Assembly: GCF_900106565.1 (NCBI RefSeq)
Contig: NZ_FNNJ01000001.1
Span: 744,001-808,000 of the forward strand
Length of the DNA: 64,000 nt
Reading direction: 5' to 3'
Source of the DNA: Lutibacter oricola
Lineage (GTDB): Bacteria > Bacteroidota > Bacteroidia > Flavobacteriales > Flavobacteriaceae
The notes under the pieces were generated by a model that made no database searches, was not told the origin of the DNA, and saw only the letters and a list, made by a program, of their open reading frames with translations. A program made the position numbers and the translations under genes. Shown here in pieces: positions 54,367-62,529 of the stretch. How positions within the stretch are numbered: the stretch's first letter is position 1; the number at the start of each line of letters is the position of its first letter.

Positions 54367-55962
54367 ATGGAATATAATTTAGGAATTGTAGACATAACAG
54401 TATTAGTACTGTATTTTATATTTATAGTTTGGTTTGGAATAAAATCTTCTAAAAAAGGAAGTAATTCAACTAAAGATTACTTTCTTGCCGGAAGAAATAT
54501 GACTTGGCCAATAATTGGGTTTTCATTATTTGCCGCAAGTATTTCGAGTACAACTTTAATTGGAAAAAGTGGTGATGCATATTCTACTGGAATTGCAGTT
54601 TTTAATTACGATTTAGTTTCGGTATTGGTAATGGTATTTTTTGCCATGTTCTTTTTGCCGTTTTATATAAAATCAGGAATTTTTACCATTCCTGAATTTT
54701 TAGAAAAACGTTTCGATAAACGTTCAAGATATTACTTTTCATTCATCACATTAATTGGTTCTACATTTTTAGATGCAGCAGGTGCTTTATATGCAGCTTC
54801 ATTATTAATGAAATTAGTTTTTCCAGCATTATCTATAATGGAACTGTCTGTGATTTTTGCCATAATTGTTGCGGCCTATACAATTCCAGGTGGACTTTCA
54901 GCAGCCATTAAGGTAGATTTAATTCAAGGGATATTATTGTTGGTTGGAACCTTTATACTAACATTTTTAGCAATGCAAAATGGTGGTTTAGACTATCTAA
55001 AAGAGTTACTACTAGCTGATGATACAATGATGAAATTGATAAGACCGAATGACGATTCTTCCGTTCCTTGGCTTGGAATGATAGTTGGTATACCTATACT
55101 CGGCTTTTACTTCTGGGGAAACAATCAAATGTTGGTGCAACGTGTGTTAACGGCAAAATCTGTAGACCACGGTAGAAAAGGTATTTTATTAGTTGGGTTT
55201 TTAACAGTTTCGTTAATCTTCATTATTATTTTTCCAGCTGTAATTGGGAAACATTTATTCCCAGGGTTGCCAAAAAACGATATGGTGTATCCTAAATTAG
55301 TTATTGAGCTAATGCCAACCGGATTATTAGGCCTAATGTTGGCGGCAATGGTAGCGGCATTAACATCATCTTTAAGTGCATTGTTAAATTCTGTAGCAAC
55401 ATTATTTACAATGGACTTTTATATAAAATTTAAGAAAAATACATCGCAAAAAGAACAAGTGTACGTTGGTAAGATTGTATCGGTAGTAGTACTAGTTTTG
55501 GCAGTATTATGGGTGCCATTTATTGCAATGTTCGATTCTTTATTAAAATATTACCAAGAAATGCTCACGTACATTGCTCCACCAGTTGTAGCAGTATTCT
55601 TTTTAGGTGTTTTTTGGAAACGTATTAATAAACACGGAGCTTTTTGGGGATTAATGGGTGGTGCATTTGCAGCAGTTACAACGGTATTAGCAAAAGTGTT
55701 TTTTGAATATGAATTATTGGGAGATATTCACTTTTTATTAAAAGTTCCCTTCTACTTTGTGTTTAGTGCTGTTATAATAATTGTTGTTAGTTTAGTATCG
55801 AAACCTGATGATGAAAAACAAATAGCAGATTTTATTTGGACTAAGAAAATTTATAGAGAAGAAACTGAAGAATTGAAAGGAGTTCCAATCTATAAAAACT
55901 TTAGAGTTTGGTCTGTAATTTTAATAGTATTCTGTTTCTTGGTTTTATACATTTATCAATAA
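54367..55962 (+). CDS. Sodium:solute symporter (SSS family), sugar type
   Basis: 531 residues, about 13-14 membrane helices. It has the SSS features: TKDYFLAGRNMTWPIIGFSLFAASISSTTLIG at the first helices, IPEFLEKRFDKRSRYYFS, and AAMVAALTSSLSALLNSVATLFTMDFY near the sodium-site helix. It resembles SGLT-type sugar transporters. In the PUL it would move mannose-containing mono- or oligosaccharides over the inner membrane with sodium, which suits a marine host. Confidence 0.93.
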   Translation: MEYNLGIVDITVLVLYFIFIVWFGIKSSKKGSNSTKDYFLAGRNMTWPIIGFSLFAASISSTTLIGKSGDAYSTGIAVFNYDLVSVLVMVFFAMFFLPFYIKSGIFTIPEFLEKRFDKRSRYYFSFITLIGSTFLDAAGALYAASLLMKLVFPALSIMELSVIFAIIVAAYTIPGGLSAAIKVDLIQGILLLVGTFILTFLAMQNGGLDYLKELLLADDTMMKLIRPNDDSSVPWLGMIVGIPILGFYFWGNNQMLVQRVLTAKSVDHGRKGILLVGFLTVSLIFIIIFPAVIGKHLFPGLPKNDMVYPKLVIELMPTGLLGLMLAAMVAALTSSLSALLNSVATLFTMDFYIKFKKNTSQKEQVYVGKIVSVVVLVLAVLWVPFIAMFDSLLKYYQEMLTYIAPPVVAVFFLGVFWKRINKHGAFWGLMGGAFAAVTTVLAKVFFEYELLGDIHFLLKVPFYFVFSAVIIIVVSLVSKPDDEKQIADFIWTKKIYREETEELKGVPIYKNFRVWSVILIVFCFLVLYIYQ

Positions 55963-55971
55963 ACTTAAATT

Positions 55972-56850
55972 ATGAAAAATATAAAAAATATATTGTTTAT
56001 TGGGTTAGTTTTAATTACAATGAACACGTATTCACAAGATAAGAATTTTCATATTTATTTATGTTTTGGACAATCTAATATGGAAGGTTCTGCAACTATT
56101 GAGGAGCAAGATAAAGTTGGTAACAAACGTTTTAAGGTGTTACAATCTTTAGATTGTGATAATTTAGGATATAAAAAGAATGAGTGGAGAACTGCAACAC
56201 CGCCTTTAAGTCAGTGTTATGTTGGTTTATCTCCAGCTGATTATTTTGGTAGAACTATGGTGAAAAACTTACCAGATTCAATAAAAGTTGGAGTGATAAA
56301 TGTAGCTGTTGGAGGGTCTGATATTAGAATGTTTGATAAAGACTTGTACAAAGATTATTTAGAAACTTACCCAGAAGATTGGTTTACAAAAAAGATTGAT
56401 GATTATGGTAGAAATCCATATAGGCACTTTATTACTTTGGCAAAAGAGACTCAAAAAGTTGGAGTAATAAAAGGAATATTATTACATCAAGGTGAAACGA
56501 ATCAAGATGATGAAAATTGGCCAAAATATGTAAAGGCTGTTTATGAAAATATGCTGAAAGATTTAAACTTGAATGCTAAAGATGTTCCATTATTAGCTGG
56601 TGAAGTAGTTCACGAAGAACAAAAAGGAGTTTGTGCTAGTATGAATCCAATTATTAATAAACTTCCTGAAGTTGTGCCAACAGCTTATGTTATTTCATCA
56701 AAAGGTTGTGAGGTTAGAGACGATATGGTTCACTTTAACTCGAAAGGAGTTAGAGAATTAGGAAAGCGCTATGCTGAAAAAATGCTAGAGCTAAAAGGAA
56801 TTTTTTGTAATACAAAGAAAAAATCTTGTTGTCCTTCAAAAATTAAGTAA
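55972..56850 (+). CDS. SGNH-type carbohydrate esterase (sialate O-acetylesterase-like, DUF303)
   Basis: 292 residues. A signal peptide (about 1-21, ending YSQ) is followed by the block I motif FGQSNMEGS with nucleophile Ser35, a glycine/asparagine block (INVAVGGSDIRMF; LLHQGETNQDD), and the terminal DxxH motif with Asp251 and His254. The fold matches PF03629 esterases, which include acetylxylan and related deacetylases. In this PUL it probably removes acetyl groups from mannose units. The C-terminus is Cys/Lys rich (CNTKKKSCCPSK), which is unusual. It is predicted periplasmic. Confidence 0.88.
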   Translation: MKNIKNILFIGLVLITMNTYSQDKNFHIYLCFGQSNMEGSATIEEQDKVGNKRFKVLQSLDCDNLGYKKNEWRTATPPLSQCYVGLSPADYFGRTMVKNLPDSIKVGVINVAVGGSDIRMFDKDLYKDYLETYPEDWFTKKIDDYGRNPYRHFITLAKETQKVGVIKGILLHQGETNQDDENWPKYVKAVYENMLKDLNLNAKDVPLLAGEVVHEEQKGVCASMNPIINKLPEVVPTAYVISSKGCEVRDDMVHFNSKGVRELGKRYAEKMLELKGIFCNTKKKSCCPSKIK

Positions 56851-56865
56851 TATGTAATTAGGTTT

Positions 56866-56908
56866 AAAAGTATTGATGCAATTTAATTTTTGTGTTGATA
56901 CTTTTTTT
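56866..56908 (+). promoter_or_regulatory. Hairpin in the leader of the GH2 gene
   Basis: AAAAGTAT and ATACTTTT form an 8-bp stem over a long, wobble-paired interior and are followed by a T-run. It sits between the esterase stop and the GH2 start and could be a weak internal terminator or a processing site. The TTG start of the longest GH2 frame is inside it. Confidence 0.35.
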
Positions 56909-56920
56909 AATTTTAAAAGT

Positions 56921-59509
56921 ATGTTTTATAAAAGTATCTATAATCTAAAATTTGTTGTTTTATTTTTGATAATTTCTTCTTGCAACCAATCTCCAAATGT
57001 CATTTCTAAGAAGCTGAATGTTGGTTGGGAGTTTAAATCTGTTCAAGATTCAATTTGGATGAAAGCATCTGTGCCAGGAACAGTACATACCGATTTAATG
57101 GCGAATGGAATTATTGAAGATTCATTCTATAGATTAAATGAAAAAAATCAGCAATGGATTGATAAGCAAGATTGGGAATATAAAACTACATTTTTAGTTG
57201 ATGAGCACCTTCTTAAAAAGGACAAAATTGAACTTAATTTTGAAGGATTAGATACCTATGCAAATGTATATGTAAACGATTCTCTTATTTTGAAAACCGA
57301 AAATATGTTTATCGGTTATACTACAGATTGCAAACAATATTTAAAAGAAGGAAATAATGAATTAAAAATTCTATTCGATTCACCTATAAAAATAGGGCTT
57401 AAAAAAAGAGCTAAATTGGGTTATCAATTACCAAATGCAGTAAATGATCAGTCCGAAAATGGAGGCTTGGGTAAAAAGCAAGTATCTATTTTTAATAGAA
57501 AAGCTGGTTATCATTTTGGTTGGGATTGGGGTCCACGTTTGGTTTCTAGTGGTGTTTGGCAAGATGTAAATTTGAATGCTTGGGATAAAGCAAGTATTAG
57601 CAATGTACACATTCAGCAAAAAAAACTATCTAGTGAAACCGCAAATTTATTAGCAGATATAAAAATTGAAGCTACAGAAAGTTTTGAAACGCCATTACTT
57701 ATTAAAGTAGATTCAGAATTAATTTACGAGAAAAAAATTGAGCTCAAAAAAGGAATAAACAATATTAAAATACCTTTTAATATTGACAGTCCAGAATTAT
57801 GGTGGACTAATGGACTCGGAAATCAAAAATTATATACTATTTCGGTTGAATTAAAAAAATGGAAACAAACTTTAGCTGTTAATTCAAATAAAATTGGATT
57901 AAAAACTTTAAAAGTAGTTCAAGAAAAAGATACTGTTGGAGAAAGTTTTTATTTTGAATTAAATGGAGTTCCTGTTTTTATGAAGGGAGCAAATTATATT
58001 CCTCAAGATGTATTTTTAAGTAGAGTTTCTGTTAAAGATTATGAAGAAACCATTCAAAATATGGTAGATGCAAATTTCAATATGATTCGAGTTTGGGGAG
58101 GTGGAATTTATGAGAAAGAAATTTTTTACGATTTATGTGATAAAAATGGAATTCTAGTATGGCAAGATTTTATGTTTGCCTGCGCAATGTTTCCTGGAGA
58201 TGAAGCCTTCTTAGAAAATGTAAAAAAAGAAGCCGAATACAATGTAAAGCGCTTACGAAACCACACAAGTATTGCACTTTGGTGTGGTAATAACGAAAAT
58301 CTTACAGCTTGGAAAAATTGGGGTTGGATTCCACAAACCTTAAATAGCCAAGGTCAAGAAGTAGTAGACAAAGTTTGGAAAGGTTATACTGATGTTTTTC
58401 ACGAAATATTACCAGAAGTGGTTGAAGAATTTGATAATGATACGTTTTATTGGGCATCGTCACCAACATCTGCAAGAGGTGTAGATGCTACTTTAACTTC
58501 GGGCGATTATCATTATTGGGGAGTTTGGGGACAAAAATCACCATTCTCAACTCTTAATGAATTTATTCCTCGATTTATGTCGGAATATGGGTTTCAATCG
58601 TTTCCAGAATTTGAATCTGTAAAGAAATTTACGGTAGAAGAAGATTGGGATATTTATTCTGAAGTAATGAAATCACATCAGCGTCATTTTTCCGGAAATC
58701 AAAATATTGAACATTATATGAAGCCTTTGTATAAAGACCCAAAGAATTTTGAGTCTTATTTATACGTAAGTCAGTTATTGCAAGCTCGTGGAATGCAAAT
58801 TGCTATTGAAGCTCACCGTAGAAATATGCCTTATTGTATGGGAACATTGTATTGGCAAATTAATGATTGTTGGCCAGTTGCTTCGTGGTCTAGTATAGAT
58901 TATTATGGAAATTGGAAAGCTTCACACTATAAAGTGAAAGACTTGTACAAACCAATTAAATCAATGTTTTTTAAGACAGAGAATGAAATAGAATTACATA
59001 TTATTTCGGACGAATTGGAAGAAAAAACAGCAAAATTAAAAGTGTCTGTAATGGATTTTAAAGGCGTTATATTAAACACTTTTGAAAAGGAAATTGAAAT
59101 AAAACCAAACTCAAGTAAAATCTATTTTAATAATGATTTGGTTAAGTTAGTTTCAAAATACAACAAATTTAATATCTTTATATTTGCAGAGTTAGTTGGT
59201 CTAGAAAATAATGTGTTTGACGAAAGTATTTACTTTTTTGAAATGCCAAATAAATTAGAATTAACAAAACCAACAATAGATATTACTGTTTTAAAAACAT
59301 CAAGTAAAAAGGTTGTTGTTGAAGTTAAAGCAGACGTTTTAGTAAAAGATATTTGCTTTACTGCTCCATTTTCAGGAAGATTTTCAAATAATTATTTTGA
59401 TATGATTCCAAATAAAAAGTATAAAATAGAATTTATTTCAGAAGAAGAATTAAGCCCAAAGAAATTAAAAGAAAACTTAGAGATATTGTCGTTAATTGAT
59501 ACCTACTAA
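56921..59509 (+). CDS. GH2 family beta-mannosidase-like lipoprotein
   Basis: 862 residues from the ATG at 56921. The lipoprotein signal ends ISSC. The order is an N-terminal jelly-roll (WEFKSVQDSIWMKASVPGTVHTDLM), Ig-like domains, a TIM barrel, and C-terminal beta domains. The acid/base Glu459 is in LWCGNNEN and the nucleophile Glu555 in RFMSEYGFQSFPEF, both typical of beta-mannosidases of GH2; AWDWGP-like FGWDWGPRLVS supports this. It releases terminal beta-mannose from oligosaccharides, probably in the periplasm. The longer frame starts with TTG inside a hairpin and hides the signal peptide. Confidence 0.93.
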   Translation: MFYKSIYNLKFVVLFLIISSCNQSPNVISKKLNVGWEFKSVQDSIWMKASVPGTVHTDLMANGIIEDSFYRLNEKNQQWIDKQDWEYKTTFLVDEHLLKKDKIELNFEGLDTYANVYVNDSLILKTENMFIGYTTDCKQYLKEGNNELKILFDSPIKIGLKKRAKLGYQLPNAVNDQSENGGLGKKQVSIFNRKAGYHFGWDWGPRLVSSGVWQDVNLNAWDKASISNVHIQQKKLSSETANLLADIKIEATESFETPLLIKVDSELIYEKKIELKKGINNIKIPFNIDSPELWWTNGLGNQKLYTISVELKKWKQTLAVNSNKIGLKTLKVVQEKDTVGESFYFELNGVPVFMKGANYIPQDVFLSRVSVKDYEETIQNMVDANFNMIRVWGGGIYEKEIFYDLCDKNGILVWQDFMFACAMFPGDEAFLENVKKEAEYNVKRLRNHTSIALWCGNNENLTAWKNWGWIPQTLNSQGQEVVDKVWKGYTDVFHEILPEVVEEFDNDTFYWASSPTSARGVDATLTSGDYHYWGVWGQKSPFSTLNEFIPRFMSEYGFQSFPEFESVKKFTVEEDWDIYSEVMKSHQRHFSGNQNIEHYMKPLYKDPKNFESYLYVSQLLQARGMQIAIEAHRRNMPYCMGTLYWQINDCWPVASWSSIDYYGNWKASHYKVKDLYKPIKSMFFKTENEIELHIISDELEEKTAKLKVSVMDFKGVILNTFEKEIEIKPNSSKIYFNNDLVKLVSKYNKFNIFIFAELVGLENNVFDESIYFFEMPNKLELTKPTIDITVLKTSSKKVVVEVKADVLVKDICFTAPFSGRFSNNYFDMIPNKKYKIEFISEEELSPKKLKENLEILSLIDTY

Positions 59510-59530
59510 ATATTATAAAACATAACTAAT

Positions 59531-60502
59531 ATGAAATTGAATTATCCAATTAAATTTAACCCCATTTTAAAAGAAAGAATTTGGGGTGGAGAAAAACTAA
59601 TTACAACGTTTAAAAAAAAATCTGAGAAAGCTAACATCGGCGAAAGTTGGGAAATTTCAGATGTAGAAGGAGATGTTTCTATAGTTTCTAATGGAGCTTT
59701 AAAAGGTAAAAGTTTAAGAGATTTAATAAAAGAATTTAAAGGCGAATTTATAGGAGAAAAAGTTTATAAACAATTTGGAAATGAATTTCCTATTCTAATT
59801 AAATTTATTGATGCAAAAACACCACTATCTATTCAGGTTCACCCAGATAATGAATTAGCAAAAGAGCGTCATAATTCATTTGGAAAAAATGAAATGTGGT
59901 ATATAATGGATGCTGATAAGGACGCTAATTTAATTGTTGGTTTTAATAAAGAAGTTTCTCAGCAAGAATATGTAAAGGCGTTAGATGAAGGTAAAGTTTT
60001 AGAAATTTTAAATTCAGAAGAAATAAAAACAGGAGATACATTTTATATTCCTACAGGTAGAGTTCACGCAATTGGAGCAGGAACTGTTTTAGCTGAAATT
60101 CAACAAACAAGCGATATTACTTATCGAATTTATGATTATGAGCGTGTTGATGCAGATGGTAATCAGCGTGAGTTACATACTGAGATGGCATTAGACGCTA
60201 TAGATTATAAATTATACGATAATTATAAAACAGCTTATAAAGTAAGAGAAAATCAATCTGTCGAGTTAGTACATTCTCCATATTTTAAAACAGATATTAT
60301 TGAGTTAAAAGGAGAACTTGAAAAAGATTATAGTAAACTAGATTCGTTTGTTATTTACATGTGTGTTGAAGGGGCTTTGGAAGTTGATTGCAACGGAGAA
60401 AAAATTCTAATGGAAAAAGGTGAAACTATTTTATTACCAGCAGCTATTAATAGTGTTAATTTAAATTCGGATTTAGCAACAATACTAGAGGTTTATTTAT
60501 AG
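59531..60502 (+). CDS. manA: Mannose-6-phosphate isomerase, type I
   Basis: 323 residues, cytosolic. It converts mannose-6-phosphate to fructose-6-phosphate. The cupin metal site includes IQVHPDN (Gln102, His104) and GRVHAIGAGTVLAEIQQTSDITYRIYDY. It resembles the short ManA form of Firmicutes and Bacteroidota. As the last gene of the PUL it channels the released mannose to glycolysis and strongly supports a mannose-containing substrate. A sugar kinase gene is not in the locus and must lie elsewhere. Confidence 0.95.
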   Translation: MKLNYPIKFNPILKERIWGGEKLITTFKKKSEKANIGESWEISDVEGDVSIVSNGALKGKSLRDLIKEFKGEFIGEKVYKQFGNEFPILIKFIDAKTPLSIQVHPDNELAKERHNSFGKNEMWYIMDADKDANLIVGFNKEVSQQEYVKALDEGKVLEILNSEEIKTGDTFYIPTGRVHAIGAGTVLAEIQQTSDITYRIYDYERVDADGNQRELHTEMALDAIDYKLYDNYKTAYKVRENQSVELVHSPYFKTDIIELKGELEKDYSKLDSFVIYMCVEGALEVDCNGEKILMEKGETILLPAAINSVNLNSDLATILEVYL

Positions 60503-60535
60503 GATTTTTATTTTATAATTACATAAAGTATATAG

Positions 60536-60565
60536 AAAAGACATAAATTAGTTATGTCTTTTTTT
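60536..60565 (+). terminator. Terminator of the PUL operon
   Basis: AAAAGACATAA, 5-nt loop, TTATGTCTTTT and further T. An 11-bp stem 33 bp after manA marks the end of the PUL transcript. Confidence 0.87.
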
Positions 60566-60617
60566 ATGTTTTAAACTATAGTTTAGCCTATTTTATTGGT
60601 GTAAATAATTTGTTTAA

Positions 60618-60829
60618 TACCAGGGTATTATCGGTTTTAGAAAGTGTCGGTTTGTAAATGATAATACTGTAGCTGATAAAACTATGGAAACTACCATAAG
60701 TGGATTTAACTCACAAGCGGATATAATATGTGTATAGCTGTTTCTCCTACTAATAATAGTATAATTATTGGTGGAGTTAGAGGTTCATTTACAGGAAGCT
60801 CAACATTATATTTCTTTAATCGACAATAA
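60618..60829 (+). pseudogene. Frameshifted coding remnant
   Basis: Frame 1 from about 60618 to a TAG at 60735-60737 encodes residues ending ETTISGFNSQADIICV. A second frame, 60728-60829, continues with AVSPTNNSIIIGGVRGSFTG and STLYFFNRQ, then a stop. Together they read like one protein C-terminus, rich in beta strands and broken by one frameshift. I do not recognise the family. It fills most of the 468-bp gap between manA and the next gene. Confidence 0.35.
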
Positions 60830-60894
60830 TTAACCATTCATCGATACTTAGATTTTACTAATCTAATTTTAAGTTTTAGGCTATTATCTCGCCA

Positions 60895-60902
60895 TATATT
60901 TG
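60895..60902 (+). promoter_or_regulatory. Putative -7 box of the small secreted protein gene
   Basis: TATATTTG matches TAnnTTTG, 69 bp before the ATG at 60971. A TTTT at 60874-60877 is 17 bp upstream. Confidence 0.5.
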
Positions 60903-60970
60903 CAGTGTAAATAACAACAAAGTTAGACACTTATTTAACAAAATATATAAAACATTAAAAACTTAAAATC

Positions 60971-61543
60971 ATGAAAATTTCAAAATTATTTATCGCAGCT
61001 GTTTTGTTTATCGCAACTTCAAATGCTTTTGCTCAAGACACAGAAAAAGATTCTCATTCTTTAAAATTAGGTGTTCCACAAGTAGCTTTATTAGATATCG
61101 AATCTACAGTAGCTAAAGCAATTTCATTAAAAGCAACTGCACCAACAGAAGCAGGAGAAAAAGTAGAATTCAACCAATCTAATAGTGATTTATGGTTAAA
61201 CTACTCTTCAATAGTAGGTAATGAATCTTCAAGAGCAATTACGGTACAAATTACAGATGGTGATGTACCAAGCGGAATTGACTTAACTGTATCTGCTAAT
61301 AAATACGAAGGAGATGGAGAAGGAACAATGGGAGAAATTGCTGAGAAAAGTATTGTGTTAAACAACAAAAAAGCAACAAACATTATTAAAGGAATAGGAA
61401 GTGCTTATACTGGAAATGGCGCTAAAAATGGACATAACTTAACCTACAGAATAACTCAAAGCGAAGATAAAGATGCGTATGCAAATTTAAACTTCGATGA
61501 GTCAACAACACTAACAATTACTTATACATTATCTGATAACTAA
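60971..61543 (+). CDS. Small secreted beta-rich protein of unknown function
   Basis: 190 residues. The signal peptide is residues 1-21 (FIATSNAFAQ). The mature protein is acidic, rich in Ser, Thr, Asn and beta strands (SLKLGVPQVALLDIES, SDLWLNYSSIVGN, SRAITVQITDGDVPSGIDLTV), ending in TTLTITYTLSDN, a strand that may complete a beta-sandwich. It has no cysteine, no lipobox and no T9SS domain. It looks like a single Ig-like or pilin-like subunit, but I cannot name a family. It is a strong single-gene unit with its own promoter and perfect terminator. Confidence 0.75.
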   Translation: MKISKLFIAAVLFIATSNAFAQDTEKDSHSLKLGVPQVALLDIESTVAKAISLKATAPTEAGEKVEFNQSNSDLWLNYSSIVGNESSRAITVQITDGDVPSGIDLTVSANKYEGDGEGTMGEIAEKSIVLNNKKATNIIKGIGSAYTGNGAKNGHNLTYRITQSEDKDAYANLNFDESTTLTITYTLSDN

Positions 61544-61593
61544 TAGAAAGTAAATAGATTGAATTAATAAATAGATTTTTAACAAAAGGGTAG

Positions 61594-61624
61594 AAAAAGC
61601 CGTTGCAATTGCAACGGCTTTTTT
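61594..61624. terminator. Bidirectional terminator
   Basis: AAAAAGCCGTTGC, loop AATT, GCAACGGCTTTTT: a perfect 13-bp stem between the small secreted protein gene and the convergent peptidase gene. Confidence 0.92.
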
Positions 61625-61627
61625 GTG

Positions 61628-62509
61628 TTAGTTATAATGAGTTTTTCCACAGCACTTTTTAAATTTTTTACCACTATTACAAGGACACGGACTGTTGCGG
61701 CTTATTTTTGTTTTTGCTGTGTTTAAATTTCGAGCAGACATATCTTGATTGAAAACCTTTTCTAATAAATTGTATAATTCAGGATGTTTACGTTCTAACA
61801 GTTTGGGACGTTCGAAAAAATATTCACTTGCTACAGAGAAAAATTCAGCTTTGTTAGTTCCTCCATAAGGGTTAATGTCAGATTCTCCATCATAAATTTC
61901 ATCAATTTTTTTGTTTATTAAATCAATCCAAGGTATGGCATATTGCTTTTCCATAAGTAACGATGGAATACCATCAATTACACCGCCAGTTTTATCTATT
62001 AAATGAACAAACTCGTGAATAGCTGTATTTTTTTTGTCTGATTCATTTTTAAATCCGTGCTGTAAAGCTTCTTTAGAAAGTATCATAATTCCTTCCATAT
62101 AACCACTTCCAACCATTCCTAAAATACGTCTATCTTCACCTTCTGTTTCAAACTCTTTATTGAAAGCATTTGGGTAAATTAAAACTTCGTTAATGTTGGT
62201 GTATTTCCAATTGTTAAAACCAAAAATTGGAATTATTGCACTAGATGCTACTAAAATTTTATCGGTAATATTAACTGTAGTTTCAATTCCTGTTATTCTA
62301 CAATTCAGTAAAAATTCTTGAACTTTAAACTCAAATCTATTTTTTTCTTCTGAAGAAAGCGCATTATAAAAAGTAATTTTTTGAGTTAAAATTGATCTCC
62401 ACTCTTTTGGAAAAGGCTTTGTTGGTGAAATCCATTTAGCTTTGTTTTTTCGTTTCCAAACATAAAAAACCAAACCACTTAATACTATAAATGTTATTAT
62501 TGGAACCAT
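61628..62509 (-). CDS. MtfA/M90-type zinc peptidase with C-terminal SEC-C motif
   Basis: 293 residues. An N-terminal membrane segment (1-18) is followed by a domain with the catalytic HEFVH (His165, Glu166, His169) and a later AEFFSVASEYFFERP that likely supplies the third ligand, as in MtfA/DgsA-like peptidases. The tail, residues 269-293, is a SEC-C-type zinc motif (SPCPCNSGKKFKKCCG). MtfA is known as a cytosolic Mlc-interacting peptidase, but no mlc gene is seen here. SEC-C motifs bind zinc and ribosomes or SecB. It follows the dus gene after 20 bp. Confidence 0.88.
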   Translation of the reverse strand: MVPIITFIVLSGLVFYVWKRKNKAKWISPTKPFPKEWRSILTQKITFYNALSSEEKNRFEFKVQEFLLNCRITGIETTVNITDKILVASSAIIPIFGFNNWKYTNINEVLIYPNAFNKEFETEGEDRRILGMVGSGYMEGIMILSKEALQHGFKNESDKKNTAIHEFVHLIDKTGGVIDGIPSLLMEKQYAIPWIDLINKKIDEIYDGESDINPYGGTNKAEFFSVASEYFFERPKLLERKHPELYNLLEKVFNQDMSARNLNTAKTKISRNSPCPCNSGKKFKKCCGKTHYN

Positions 62510-62529
62510 ACTATTTGTTATCTAATATT

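Noticed and set aside
43757-60502. Alpha-mannan or N-glycan PUL
   Set aside because: No GH92, GH76, GH99, GH18 or GH20 motifs were seen; GH2 and GH130 favour beta-linked mannose, although N-glycan core use is not fully excluded.
42667-60565. Recent integrative element carrying the PUL
   Set aside because: No integrase, transposase, flanking repeats or tRNA junction were found at either edge, and base composition looks like the rest of the window.
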